The position numbers and the translations under genes are program-made. Under the pieces are notes generated by a model. It was not told the DNA's origin, ran no database searches, and worked only from the letters and a program-made list of their open reading frames with translations. Shown one piece after another: positions 1 through 8,567 of a DNA stretch of 64,000 bases. This DNA is from Paenibacillus timonensis (GTDB lineage: Bacteria > Bacillota > Bacilli > Paenibacillales > Paenibacillaceae). Location: assembly GCF_009725205.1 (NCBI RefSeq), contig NZ_WNZY01000005.1, positions 1 through 64,000 on the forward strand, given 5' to 3'. Every line of letters starts with the position of its first letter. Positions within the stretch are counted from its first letter, which is position 1.

Positions 1-768
1 GGCGCAGCCGGCGCCGGCACGTACGGCGCCGCGCCAAGCCCAGCCAAGCCGCAGGGCGGGCTTGGCTCATCCGGCGCCGCCGCCTACGCGGGCGGCGCGG
101 CGGAACGGCAGCCGCTGCCGGCCGCGCGGCTGCAGGAGATGCCGGAAGCATTGTACGGCTCGCCTGCGGCGGAGCCGGAGCTTCCGGCGTTCCCCGAGCT
201 GTCCTTGATCGGACAGCATCACGGCACCTATCTGATCGCGCAGAACGATCAGGGATTGTATTTGATTGACCAGCACGCCGCACACGAACGCGTGAATTAC
301 GAATATTATTATGAAAAATTCGGCCGCCCGGCCGATGCATCGCAAGAGCTGTTGATTCCGATTACGCTGGAATTCACGCCATCGGAAAGCGCCAAGCTGC
401 AGGAGCGGTTGCATTGGTTTGAACAGGTTGGGGTCGTGCTCGAACATTTCGGCGGCAATACCTTCCGGGTTGTGGCGCATCCGTATTGGTTCCCGCAAGG
501 AGAGGAAGCGAGCATCATCGAGGAGATGGCTGAATGGGTGCTTAGCGAGCGGGCTATTGACCTGGCTAAACTGCGCGAGGCGTCGTCCACGATGGTTTCG
601 TGCAAGGCGTCGATCAAGGCAAACCAAAAGCTGACGCCGGAAGAGGCGAACACGCTGATCCGCCGGCTGGCTGCCTGCAAACAACCCTACACCTGCCCGC
701 ATGGGCGGCCGATCGTCGTCTCGTTCTCCGCATATGATCTGGAGAAGCTGTTCAAGCGGGTCATGTAA
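1..768 (+). CDS. mutL: DNA mismatch repair endonuclease MutL, C-terminal part
   Basis: The frame is open from base 1, so the gene begins upstream of the window. The first ~45 codons encode an Ala/Gly/Pro-rich stretch, the usual flexible linker between the N-terminal ATPase and the C-terminal dimerisation domain. The C-terminal domain carries the endonuclease metal motif DQHAAHERVNYE (codons from position 268), the form DQHA-x2-E-x4-E found in nicking MutL proteins of bacteria without MutH, plus the later SCK and CPHGRP elements that complete the metal site. The protein is therefore inferred to nick the error-containing strand after MutS recognition, stimulated by the beta clamp. The flanking order mutL-miaA-hfq supports the identity. 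Only the N-terminus is missing because of the window edge; nothing looks damaged. Confidence 0.97.
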   Translation, partial: GAAGAGTYGAAPSPAKPQGGLGSSGAAAYAGGAAERQPLPAARLQEMPEALYGSPAAEPELPAFPELSLIGQHHGTYLIAQNDQGLYLIDQHAAHERVNYEYYYEKFGRPADASQELLIPITLEFTPSESAKLQERLHWFEQVGVVLEHFGGNTFRVVAHPYWFPQGEEASIIEEMAEWVLSERAIDLAKLREASSTMVSCKASIKANQKLTPEEANTLIRRLAACKQPYTCPHGRPIVVSFSAYDLEKLFKRVM

Positions 769-792
769 CGTCAGCAAACGGAGGAATTCATC

Positions 793-1578
793 ATGTTAAT
801 TACTACGGGAGACCATGAAACCCCCGCTACAGTTCGTCGGGCGCAGGAACTAGCAAGTTTAGCTGGCATTCCCTACGTCTCACGCAGCCGGACGTCCCTT
901 CCACGTTTAGCTGAGCGATATGGCGACAGCGACATTCTGGTTGTTCTGGAGCAAGGGGCCCGGCTGCATCGGGCCAGCGGTGAACCGATGACGTTTCACC
1001 CCAGTATGGCGTATGTTCGGGCGAAGCGGCTATTCAAAGGGGAAAACGACGCGATGCTAGATGCCGCCGGGGTGGTTCCCGGCGACGTCATTATCGACGG
1101 TACGGCGGGTCTCGGTTCTGACGCAATGGTCTTTTCCATTGCAGCAGGGGCTGAGGGGAGAGTACTGGCATTGGAGGATTCTTTGCCCCTCTGGGCCCTG
1201 TTGTATGAAGGGTTAAAGTTTTATATCTCCGGCCTGTCTGCCTTTGACGAAGCGTTGCGGCGCATTGAACCGGTACATAAGAATCATCTGGACGCGCTGC
1301 GGGCCATGCCCGACAAAAGCGCAGATATCGTCTACTTCGACCCGATGTTCCGCGACCCGATCGCGGAATCGTCTTCCATTTCACCGCTACGGGCGTTCGC
1401 CAATCCGAATTCCCTTGATCCGGATGCAGTGAAGGAGGCTTGTCGGGTCGCTCGAAAATCCGTTGTTCTGAAAGAGCAGCGCGGGAGCGGGGAATTCGAT
1501 CGTTTGGGGTTTATCGCGAAGAGCCGCTCCCATACCAAGATTGCATATGGAGTGATCTCGCTTGACCCGAAACGATAA
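793..1578 (+). CDS. Class I SAM-dependent methyltransferase, RsmJ-like
   Basis: A 261-residue protein with an RsmJ/YpiP-like (DUF548) layout. A glycine-rich SAM-binding loop, IDGTAGLGSDAM, lies near residues 99-110. The acidic end of strand 2 is ALEDS. The motif DIVYFDPMF near residues 178-186 matches the D-PP-Y/F catalytic region of rRNA and DNA base methyltransferases. The family precedent is methylation of a 16S rRNA guanine, but substrate assignment here is inference. The gene sits between mutL and miaA, begins 24 bp after mutL behind GGAGGAATT, and its 3' end overlaps the miaA start by 17 bp, so the two are probably translationally coupled. ATG 793 is chosen because of its good Shine-Dalgarno sequence. 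Confidence 0.82.
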   Translation: MLITTGDHETPATVRRAQELASLAGIPYVSRSRTSLPRLAERYGDSDILVVLEQGARLHRASGEPMTFHPSMAYVRAKRLFKGENDAMLDAAGVVPGDVIIDGTAGLGSDAMVFSIAAGAEGRVLALEDSLPLWALLYEGLKFYISGLSAFDEALRRIEPVHKNHLDALRAMPDKSADIVYFDPMFRDPIAESSSISPLRAFANPNSLDPDAVKEACRVARKSVVLKEQRGSGEFDRLGFIAKSRSHTKIAYGVISLDPKR

Positions 1579-2536
1579 ACCAAAACTGCTAGTGCTGCTT
1601 GGGCCGACCGCGGTTGGCAAAACGAAGCTCAGCATCGAACTGGCGCGAGCGTTGTCTTGCGAAATCATTTCCGGCGATTCCATGCAGGTGTACCGGGGAA
1701 TGGATATCGGTACTGCCAAGATCACCGAGGAAGAGATGGGCGGCATTCCGCATCATCTTATTGATGTGCTGGATCCCGACGAGCCTTTTTCCGTCGCGTT
1801 ATTTCAGGAGTGGTGCCGCAAGCTGATCCCTGAGATTTCCAGCCGCGGGCAACTTCCTTTTATTGTTGGCGGGACAGGGCTGTACATTGAATCGGTATGC
1901 TATGAATACCAGTTTACGGAAGCCGGTGCCGATGAAGACTTTCGGGCTCAGCAACAGTCCTTTGCGGATACTCATGGCGCAGAAGCATTGCACGCGAAAT
2001 TAGCGGACATGGATCCCCAATCTGCGGCCCGTCTGCATCCCAACGATGTTCGTCGAGTGATACGCGCGCTGGAGGTCGTCCATCTGACCGGGGAGACATT
2101 ATCGTCGCAGCTCGAGAAGCAGCAGAAGCAATCGCCCTATGAGCTTTGCCTGATCGGTTTGACAATGGACCGTCAAATGCTTTATAACCGTATTGAACGG
2201 CGAATTGATGCAATGCTGCGACTTGGTCTGGTTGAGGAAGTTCATGGGCTTCTCCGCAGAGGATACAGTCGTGAAGCGGTTTCCATGCAAGGGCTGGGAT
2301 ATAAAGAAATCGTCGAACATCTGATTGACGCTGTTCCGCTCGAAGTTGCGGTGGAGAAGTTGAAGCGGGATACGCGCCGTTTTGCCAAGAGACAGCTTTC
2401 CTGGTTCCGTCACATGAAGGATATCGCGTGGATCGATGTAGGCGATGGTGAAAATTTTTCCGGGATTTTGACGGCGGCCCATGCTATAATAGCAGGAAAG
2501 TTTCCCGCTGATCTTGAATATAATTCTAAACACTAA
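1562..2536 (+). CDS. miaA: tRNA dimethylallyltransferase MiaA
   Basis: MiaA adds a dimethylallyl group to N6 of A37 in tRNAs that read UNN codons, using dimethylallyl diphosphate; MiaB later completes the ms2i6A modification. The 324-residue protein starts with the P-loop GPTAVGKTKLS (about residues 14-24), followed by the family signature SGDSMQVYRGMDIGTAK and GGTGLYIES. The C-terminal region contains QGLGYKEI and the RFAKRQLSWFR tRNA-binding stretch. The TTG start at 1562 lies inside the end of the preceding methyltransferase gene and is placed by homology of the N-terminus. Length and motifs are normal for the family, and hfq follows directly, as in Bacillus. Confidence 0.97.
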   Translation: MTRNDKPKLLVLLGPTAVGKTKLSIELARALSCEIISGDSMQVYRGMDIGTAKITEEEMGGIPHHLIDVLDPDEPFSVALFQEWCRKLIPEISSRGQLPFIVGGTGLYIESVCYEYQFTEAGADEDFRAQQQSFADTHGAEALHAKLADMDPQSAARLHPNDVRRVIRALEVVHLTGETLSSQLEKQQKQSPYELCLIGLTMDRQMLYNRIERRIDAMLRLGLVEEVHGLLRRGYSREAVSMQGLGYKEIVEHLIDAVPLEVAVEKLKRDTRRFAKRQLSWFRHMKDIAWIDVGDGENFSGILTAAHAIIAGKFPADLEYNSKH

Positions 2537-2560
2537 TTGATTCCTATTGGGGGTACGGCT

Positions 2561-2800
2561 ATGAATAAGACCATTAACATCCAGGATACATTTTTGAACC
2601 AATTACGGAAAGAGAGCATCCCGGTCACCGTATTTTTGACGAACGGCTTCCAGATCAGAGGGACGATTAAGGCATTTGATAATTTCACGATCGTCATCGA
2701 CAGCGACGGCCGCCAGCAAATGGTGTACAAGCACGCGATCTCGACGTTCCAGCCGCAGCGGAATGTATCGCTCATGCAGGAATCGCAAAACGAGGATTAA
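2561..2800 (+). CDS. hfq: RNA chaperone Hfq
   Basis: A 79-residue Sm-like protein that forms hexameric rings binding A- and U-rich RNA. The Sm1 strand set begins at [18 protein letters not shown] and runs through NGFQIRGTI, and the Sm2 signature is YKHAISTF with the conserved KH pair. The ATG at 2561 is preceded by TTGGGGGT, a good ribosome-binding site; an upstream in-frame extension of eight codons lacks one. In Firmicutes the physiological role of Hfq is milder than in enteric bacteria. The gene lies 24 bp after miaA, the usual pairing, and is followed by an intrinsic terminator. Confidence 0.97.
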   Translation: MNKTINIQDTFLNQLRKESIPVTVFLTNGFQIRGTIKAFDNFTIVIDSDGRQQMVYKHAISTFQPQRNVSLMQESQNED

Positions 2801-2852
2801 ATCAGGCTGAAACTTTTTGAATTTCAATACGTTAAGAGTATAGGATGAGAAC

Positions 2853-2885
2853 AGAGCAACCTGAACCAAGGTTGTTCTTTTCTTT
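2853..2885 (+). terminator. Intrinsic terminator after hfq
   Basis: Ten-base stem AGAGCAACCT / AGGTTGTTCT (one G-U pair) around a six-base loop, followed by a T-rich tail. It closes the mutL-miaA-hfq transcription unit. Confidence 0.75.
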
Positions 2886-2940
2886 CCGGGCACTTTTAAG
2901 CCAGGCGCTTATGCGGGATGATGATAACAGGTTCAGTTAT

Positions 2941-3087
2941 GTTCAAAAAATCACTCTCACGTCATCGAATCCGTCATCGAACCCGCGCTCGTGCGGTGAT
3001 ATGATAATTTTAAGTGCATGAATTCAAGATTCGATGCCGAATCGTCTTCTAAGTCTTCACATCGTGATCCAAAGTTCATTTTTGAAC
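2941..3087 (+). repeat. Structured repeat, variant A, unit 1 (diverged 5' half)
   Basis: The unit is bounded by GTTCAAAAA (2941-2949) and its exact complement TTTTTGAAC (3079-3087). The 3' half, from 3016, matches units 2 and 3 almost perfectly, including GAATTCAAGATTCGATGCCG. The 5' half does not carry the AGCACCGAG core and instead contains a 12-bp tandem duplication CGTCATCGAAYC (2960-2983). I read it as a partly replaced or decayed copy. No protein-coding signal is seen between 2801 and 3480; this stretch is occupied by repeat units. Confidence 0.6.
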
Positions 3088-3102
3088 AACCTTCTAAATC
3101 AA

Positions 3103-3256
3103 GTTCAAAAATTGGCTTTGAAGCACCGAGAGGGTTGGATGAAGAAGGGGCTGAGCAGCGGAGCGTACGTTTTGGTACGTGAGTAGCGGAAGACCTGGAT
3201 GAATGCCGAATCGTCTTCTAAGGCTTCACATCGTGATCCAAAGTTCATTTTTGAAC
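3103..3256 (+). repeat. Structured repeat, variant A, unit 2
   Basis: This 154-bp unit is bounded by the inverted ends GTTCAAAAA and TTTTTGAAC. The interior carries the core AGCACCGAGAGGGTTGGATG, then the hairpin CGTAC-GTTTTG-GTACG flanked by GAGCAGCGGAG and TGAGTAGCGGAAG, then a shortened 3' element that has lost about a dozen bases relative to unit 3. A 15-bp spacer, AACCTTCTAAATCAA, separates the units. Its terminal stem ends in a run of T, so it could terminate transcription on the plus strand. Confidence 0.8.
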
Positions 3257-3271
3257 AACCTTCTAAATCAA

Positions 3272-3437
3272 GTTCAAAAATTGGCTTTGAAGCACCGAGA
3301 AGATTGGATGAAGAAGGGGCTGAGCAGCGGAGCGTACGTTTTGGTACGTGAGCAGCGGAAGACCTGCATGAATTCAAGATTCGATGCCGAATCGTCTTCT
3401 AAGGCTTCACATCGTGATCCAAAGTTCATTTTTGAAC
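3272..3437 (+). repeat. Structured repeat, variant A, unit 3
   Basis: The most complete variant-A copy, 166 bp, bounded by GTTCAAAAA and TTTTTGAAC. It has the core AGCACCGAGAAGATTGGATG, the internal hairpin CGTAC/GTACG, and a perfect second hairpin GATTCG-ATGC-CGAATC near 3376-3391. It ends 43 bp before the start codon of the penicillin-binding protein gene, so any transcript of that gene coming from upstream must cross all three units. Confidence 0.82.
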
Positions 3438-3480
3438 AACCTTGCAAAGCAGACTGGCAGGAAGGGAGTCAGAACAAATC

Positions 3481-6063
3481 ATGTCTAGCAAAAGCCCATC
3501 AAGGCTGCAAAGAAGCGGCAAGCCGGACAAACAGGATAAGACGCCGAAAGCGCACAAAAAGAGAAAGCTTACGGCTAAACGCGTGTTGTGGACTTCATTT
3601 TTTACGATTGCTTTTGCGGTATTTTGTGCAATTGCAGGCTATATGTACATTACGGTCAGCGGTGAGAAAATCCTCCTACAGAACGAGGACAAGCTGACGG
3701 TTTATGAAACGACGAAGGTGTATGACCGCACCGGGGTATTGATGGGCGAATTGTCCATCGACAAAAGCGAGCCCGTCGAAGCCGACCAGATTCCGGAGCT
3801 GCTCAAGCAAGCATTCGTTGCAACGGAGGACAAACGGTTCCTTGAGCATAATGGGGTTGATTTGTGGTCCATCGGCCGGGCGGCGGTCAAGGACATCGTA
3901 GCCCGTTCCTTAGTTGAAGGCGGGAGTACGATTACGCAGCAGCTTGCTAAGAACATCTTCCTAAGCGCGGACAAAACGTTCTTCCGTAAAGCAACCGAGA
4001 TGTCGATTGCCATGGCTTTGGAACGCCACAAGACGAAGGATGAAATTCTGACGTTGTACTTGAACCGGATTCCTTTTGGCGGAACTGTTTATGGCATTAA
4101 AGCTGCGTCCATTCGTTATTTTGGGAAAAGTGATTTGAATAAACTCGACGTGTGGGAGATCGCTACGCTGGCGGCGATGCCGAAGGCACCATCCCGATAC
4201 AATCCGCTGAAGAATCCCGAGTTGTCCAAAGAACGGCGCGCGGTGGTGCTTGATCTCATGTTCCAGGAAGGGTATATTACCGCAGAACAGCGAGACGAAG
4301 CAAAGGCGGTAGATTACGATTACGAGCCGCCGGTGAAAAACCAAAGCTACCTTGCTTTCAAGGACTATGTCGTGGAAGAAGCTGAGGACAAATTTGGGCT
4401 GACCGAGGACGAATTGAACCGCGGTGGCTACAAAATCTACACAACGATGGATGCAAAAGCGCAGAAAGCGCTGGAGAAAGCCTTCGAAAACGATGATTTC
4501 TTCGAAAAAAGCAAGGACGACCAGCAGGTGCAGGCTTCCATGGTGATCATGAACCATGAGAATGGCAGCTTGATCGCTCTGCTCGGCGGCCGAGACTACG
4601 AACGCAAAGGCTTCAGCCGATTGAACAGCCGCCGGCAGCCGGGATCGTCTTTCAAGCCGATCGTATCGTATGCACCGGCACTGGAATCCGGCAAATTTAC
4701 ACCGGACTCGCAGATCAGCAATGAGAAGCAGTGCTTCGGCGATTACTGTCCATCGAACCTGCACGGTTACTCCAAGACGATTAACCTGACTGATGCCTTG
4801 ACGAAATCGGAGAATATCCCAGCCGTTTGGCTGCTTAACGAGATTGGCGCGGGCACCGGTGTCAAATATGCTGAAGCGATGGGCATCAAAATGGACAAAA
4901 ACGACCGCAACCTGGCCATTGCTCTTGGTGGCCTGACTTACGGCACGAACACGCTGGAGATGGCCGGAGCGTTCAGCGTATTCGCGAATGGCGGTTCGTA
5001 TAACCCGCCGTATTCCATCAAATCGATCGTCGACCACGATGGTGTGGAAAAATACAAATACAACGCACCGAAACCAAAACGAGTCATCAGCGAACAAACG
5101 GCGTATTACATGACGTCGATGCTGCAAAACGTCGTTAACGACGGTACCGGGAAACGGGCAAAGTTGGACCGTCCTGTTGCCGGTAAAACAGGGACAACAC
5201 AACATGGGATCCCGGGGCTGAGAAGCAGTAAAAACCGCGATGTCTGGTTTGTGGGTTATACGCCGGAATGGACCGGCGCTGTTTGGATGGGGTATGACAA
5301 CCCCGATAAGAACCATCTATTGAACGGCAGTAGCGGCCAAACTGCGGCCTTGTTCGCCGCTGTGATGAAGGAAGCGTTGCAAGGCATGCCTGTGAAATCG
5401 TTCCCGGTTCCGGGCAACTTACAACAAGAAGAACCGGAGGATCAAACGGTAACGGCAGCACCGACGGGATTAACCGCTGCCTATAATCCGGACAGCGGAG
5501 CGGTATCGCTCCAATGGACCGGCGTTGAAACCGCCGACGCGGTATATCATATTTACCGTCGTGAAGCGTCCGAAACGAAGTTCACCCATATCATGGATTC
5601 CGTATCGACAGAGGCGGAGGATATCGGCGTTACACCGGGAACCGGATACGTTTATTATGTAACGGCCTATGATCCCGTTAATGCCGTGGAAAGCGAGCCG
5701 TCCAACAACGCCCAAGTGTTGATTGATAACGTCGAGCCGCCTGTAGGCAATGAACCCCCAGGTTCGGATACCGGAACACCGGTCGATCCTAACCTTCCGG
5801 GCAATGGTGACGGCAACCAAGGTGTTCCGCCGGGCAATGGCCAAGGAAACGGTAACGGTCAAAACAATGGCAATGGCAACGGAAACGGGAATGGAAACGG
5901 AAACGGCAACGGAAACGGGGGGGATGGCAGTGGGAATGGTACGGATCTCCCCCCAATGGATGATGACGGAGGTGTCATCGTTCCGCCAGACAACGGCGGT
6001 GCCGGAACCGGTGCCGATGTCCCGACGGGGACTACGGATGGAACCACGGGTGTCGGCGGATAG
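3481..6063 (+). CDS. Class A penicillin-binding protein (bifunctional PBP1-type)
   Basis: An 860-residue peptidoglycan synthase. Residues 1-34 are a basic cytoplasmic tail and 35-57 a single membrane anchor. The GT51 glycosyltransferase domain has EDKRFLEHNG with catalytic Glu116, and GGSTITQQLAKN. The transpeptidase domain has the acyl-serine motif SSFK (S389, K392), SEN (S443) and KTG (K569). After residue ~655 comes a fibronectin type III-like module (TGLTAAYNPDSGAVSLQW onward) and then a Gly/Asn repeat tail, rich in alternating G and N, with a Pro/Gly-rich end. ATG 3481 is preferred over an in-frame TTG at 3442 because GGAAGGGAGTC lies before it and the frame upstream runs out of the repeat array. 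The domain set resembles Bacillus PBP1a/b (PonA) with an extended exterior. Confidence 0.95.
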   Translation: MSSKSPSRLQRSGKPDKQDKTPKAHKKRKLTAKRVLWTSFFTIAFAVFCAIAGYMYITVSGEKILLQNEDKLTVYETTKVYDRTGVLMGELSIDKSEPVEADQIPELLKQAFVATEDKRFLEHNGVDLWSIGRAAVKDIVARSLVEGGSTITQQLAKNIFLSADKTFFRKATEMSIAMALERHKTKDEILTLYLNRIPFGGTVYGIKAASIRYFGKSDLNKLDVWEIATLAAMPKAPSRYNPLKNPELSKERRAVVLDLMFQEGYITAEQRDEAKAVDYDYEPPVKNQSYLAFKDYVVEEAEDKFGLTEDELNRGGYKIYTTMDAKAQKALEKAFENDDFFEKSKDDQQVQASMVIMNHENGSLIALLGGRDYERKGFSRLNSRRQPGSSFKPIVSYAPALESGKFTPDSQISNEKQCFGDYCPSNLHGYSKTINLTDALTKSENIPAVWLLNEIGAGTGVKYAEAMGIKMDKNDRNLAIALGGLTYGTNTLEMAGAFSVFANGGSYNPPYSIKSIVDHDGVEKYKYNAPKPKRVISEQTAYYMTSMLQNVVNDGTGKRAKLDRPVAGKTGTTQHGIPGLRSSKNRDVWFVGYTPEWTGAVWMGYDNPDKNHLLNGSSGQTAALFAAVMKEALQGMPVKSFPVPGNLQQEEPEDQTVTAAPTGLTAAYNPDSGAVSLQWTGVETADAVYHIYRREASETKFTHIMDSVSTEAEDIGVTPGTGYVYYVTAYDPVNAVESEPSNNAQVLIDNVEPPVGNEPPGSDTGTPVDPNLPGNGDGNQGVPPGNGQGNGNGQNNGNGNGNGNGNGNGNGNGGDGSGNGTDLPPMDDDGGVIVPPDNGGAGTGADVPTGTTDGTTGVGG

Positions 6064-6094
6064 CCGGAATTTCGGAATACGCATGACATGAAAG

Positions 6095-6141
6095 CCAACC
6101 CTCAGCCCAGCTCTAAAGCTTGGCTGGGGGTTGTTTTTTTT
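6095..6141 (+). terminator. Intrinsic terminator after the PBP gene
   Basis: Twelve-base stem CAACCCTCAGCC / GGCTGGGGGTTG (one G-U pair) with a run of eight or more T. Confidence 0.9.
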
Positions 6142-6218
6142 CGTGTGAAAATGGTTTTTGTGACTCTCTTTCAAATATGGTAAGCTGATAGTACATTGTG
6201 TTGAAAGGGAACTTATTT

Positions 6219-6779
6219 ATGAAGCGAAAATTCGGAGACCGCGCGAATTGGCGCCGTGTAACCCATCGTCAATTCAAATCCAAGTTTGTGGAGAGCGACG
6301 AGTTTACGGGATATGTCACACTGTACAGCATTTTTGCCCTGCGTGATCCGCTATGGAAGACCTACGGGGGACACACCTTCCGGATCGCCGACAAGGGTTA
6401 CACCTGGCTGCAGTATTATCCTAAGGGAGCTCATTTCGTCGTGACGGCAATGTTTGATGATCACGGTGAGATCGTGGAATGGTACATCGATATTTGCAAG
6501 ACGCAAGGGGTCACCGACCAAGGGGTACCTTGGTTTGATGATTTGTATTTGGATATCGTCGTGCTGAAAAATCGCGAAGTGTTTTTATTGGATGAAGATG
6601 AACTTGACGAAGCGTTAACGAAAGGTCTCATATCTGTCAAAGACTATGATCTGGCAACGGAGACGGCCCAGCGACTACTTCACGACATTAAGGAACGGCG
6701 TTTCCCCTATTTCCGTCTGTCCCTGGATCATTACCAGAGCGGGTTTATGACTTCGGAGCCGAATCAGCCAGGGGGATAA
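6219..6779 (+). CDS. DUF402 family protein (nucleoside tri-/diphosphatase-like)
   Basis: A 186-residue soluble protein of the DUF402 family, recognised from the ordered elements LQYYPKGAHF, EWYIDICK, DDLYLDIVVL and LDEDELDEAL. The acidic residues in these segments make up the metal and phosphate site in characterised Gram-positive members, which hydrolyse nucleoside tri- and diphosphates; that activity is inferred here. ATG 6219 has AAAGGGAAC ten bases upstream; a GTG seven codons earlier has no comparable site. The gene follows the PBP terminator and is 3 bp from the next gene, so it probably forms a two-gene unit with the DUF218 protein. Confidence 0.82.
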   Translation: MKRKFGDRANWRRVTHRQFKSKFVESDEFTGYVTLYSIFALRDPLWKTYGGHTFRIADKGYTWLQYYPKGAHFVVTAMFDDHGEIVEWYIDICKTQGVTDQGVPWFDDLYLDIVVLKNREVFLLDEDELDEALTKGLISVKDYDLATETAQRLLHDIKERRFPYFRLSLDHYQSGFMTSEPNQPGG

Positions 6780-6782
6780 ACC

Positions 6783-7469
6783 ATGCGTCATGCCAAACCA
6801 AGCGGAAACGTGTTGTTAGGTCAAACACTTGAGAAACGAAGAGCCCGGGTTGGGAAGCGTATTTTTCGTTGGGGACTCTTGTTCATTCTCCTCGGGATAG
6901 GTTGGATGTTGTTTGTGCTGGCTCAGATCGGCAGCGTAGAGCGGAATCTTGCGGCCAATTCCACATTAAGCGAGCCGGCGGATGTCGGGATTGTCCTTGG
7001 GGCGGCCCTGTGGGGAGACGAGCCTAGTCCAGGGCTTCGGGAGCGGCTGGAACAAAGCCTAAAGGATTTTGAAGCGGGGAGATTTCAATTGTTTCTCCTT
7101 ACCGGAGGATTGGATACGTCGACCTCAAACTATACCGAAGCGGAGGGGATGGCGAATTATTTGGAGCAGCACGGAGTGCCTCGGGACAAGATGCTGCTTG
7201 AAAATAAAGCGACCAGTACCTATGAGAACCTCAAATTCAGCCAGGATATGATGAAGGAGCGGGGGCTTTCGTCAGCATTAATTGTGACGCATACCTATCA
7301 TGGTAACCGCGCGCTTGAAATTGCCAGAGCCCTGGATTACAAGGAACCAAGACTTTCGTTAACCGAAACCAGGGTTTTGAAGCCCATCCCCAACACGATC
7401 CGGGAAATTTTGGCGTATACAAAATGGAAGCTCGATCAAATAGGACTTGCCATGGGCCTGATAGGATGA
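6783..7469 (+). CDS. YdcF/ElyC family DUF218 membrane protein
   Basis: A 228-residue protein with a basic N-terminus, one membrane segment at about residues 28-48 (GLLFILLGIGWMLFVLAQIG) and an extracytoplasmic DUF218 domain. Family hallmarks are VGIVLGAALW, LTGGLDTSTSNYTEAEGM and LIVTHTYHGNRALEIAR. Relatives such as SanA and ElyC take part in cell-envelope or lipid-linked precursor homeostasis, but no reaction is established for this subgroup. It begins 3 bp after the DUF402 gene. A role in envelope physiology fits the nearby PBP gene but is inference. Confidence 0.88.
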   Translation: MRHAKPSGNVLLGQTLEKRRARVGKRIFRWGLLFILLGIGWMLFVLAQIGSVERNLAANSTLSEPADVGIVLGAALWGDEPSPGLRERLEQSLKDFEAGRFQLFLLTGGLDTSTSNYTEAEGMANYLEQHGVPRDKMLLENKATSTYENLKFSQDMMKERGLSSALIVTHTYHGNRALEIARALDYKEPRLSLTETRVLKPIPNTIREILAYTKWKLDQIGLAMGLIG

Positions 7470-7578
7470 CAAAACTTCTAATAACGGACAGGGAGAGAGA
7501 ATACATTTAGATGTGTGTTCAACAAGTTGGCTTTGTGAACTTCCTCTCAGCCCTACCTTTATAAAGAGGTGATTTCCT

Positions 7579-8562
7579 ATGTCTGGGCGTGTCATGGCCA
7601 GAAACGGCTCTTCCGATGAGAGACCGTCGCGTCAAATTAACGTGATTCTCCGCAGCACTGAACCGCCTGTCGTCTCGCAGGCGATTGCGGATAGTGAGCC
7701 TCAAGCGTCGGCAAAAGGGTTGCCGCAGCAAGGGCTTTTTGCCGAAATTCAAAAGGAACTGGATCACCTGATCGGTTTAGATCATATTAAGGATCTAATG
7801 TACGAGATATATGCGCTTTTGCAAATCGCCTCGATGCGCTCGGAAGCAGGACTGTTGTCCGGCGCTCAGGTGTATCACATGGTGTTCAAGGGCAATCCGG
7901 GTACCGGTAAAACCACCGTGGCACGAATCGTCGCTAAAATGTTTCAACGCATGGGGGTGCTTAGCAAAGGACATTTGATCGAAGTGGAGCGTGCCGATCT
8001 GGTTGGTGAATACATCGGTCACACGGCACAGAAAACGCGTGATTTGGTAAAGAAGTCGCTCGGCGGCATTTTGTTTATTGATGAAGCTTACAGCTTGGCA
8101 CGAGGGGGCGAGAAAGACTTCGGCAAAGAAGCGATCGATACCTTGGTCAAAGCGATGGAGGATCACAAGAATCAATTCATCCTTATCCTGGCGGGGTACT
8201 CGGATGAGATGGACTTTTTCCTATCGACTAACCCGGGGCTGCCCTCCCGTTTTCCGATTCAGATGGATTTTCCGGACTATTCGATTGATCAGCTGATTCA
8301 AATTGCCGAAGGGATGGCGAAGGAACGCGATTATATCTTGATGCCTCAGGCGATACTCAAGTTAAAGCAGCATTTGCTGCGGGAGAAATGCGAAAGCGAG
8401 CAAGTATTCAGCAATGCCCGCTATGTACGTAACGTGATCGAACGATCCGTCCGGCAGCAGGCCGTGCGTCTGCTTCATCAATATGGCGGCGGTTCGCCGG
8501 GCAAGCTAGAGCTGATGACCCTCCGTACCGAGGACCTGAAGCTTGACGCCAAGAAGACGTGA
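7579..8562 (+). CDS. spoVK: Stage V sporulation protein K, AAA ATPase
   Basis: A 327-residue AAA+ ATPase close in length to B. subtilis SpoVK (about 320). Visible motifs are Walker A GNPGTGKTTVAR (about residues 111-122), LVGEYIGHTAQKT, Walker B GGILFIDEAYSLARGG, a sensor region FILILAGYSDEM and the arginine segment NPGLPSRFP. SpoVK is needed for late spore maturation, and the locus position between hfq and hflX matches Bacillus. ATG 7579 follows AGAGGTGATTTCCT. I could not place a sporulation-sigma promoter with confidence in the 109 bp upstream. Confidence 0.94.
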   Translation: MSGRVMARNGSSDERPSRQINVILRSTEPPVVSQAIADSEPQASAKGLPQQGLFAEIQKELDHLIGLDHIKDLMYEIYALLQIASMRSEAGLLSGAQVYHMVFKGNPGTGKTTVARIVAKMFQRMGVLSKGHLIEVERADLVGEYIGHTAQKTRDLVKKSLGGILFIDEAYSLARGGEKDFGKEAIDTLVKAMEDHKNQFILILAGYSDEMDFFLSTNPGLPSRFPIQMDFPDYSIDQLIQIAEGMAKERDYILMPQAILKLKQHLLREKCESEQVFSNARYVRNVIERSVRQQAVRLLHQYGGGSPGKLELMTLRTEDLKLDAKKT

Positions 8563-8567
8563 GAGAT

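Noticed and set aside
2941-3437. CRISPR array
   Set aside because: Units are 154-166 bp with internal hairpins and 15-bp constant spacers; no short repeats with unique spacers and no cas genes.
3961-5316. Long antisense open frame (451 codons) opposite the PBP gene
   Set aside because: It has no ribosome-binding site or recognisable protein features and lies wholly opposite a clear PBP with catalytic motifs; it follows from codon bias at this GC content.
5840-5930. Hexanucleotide repeats as a phase-variation switch
   Set aside because: The unit length is a multiple of three, so unit changes would alter tail length but not the reading frame.
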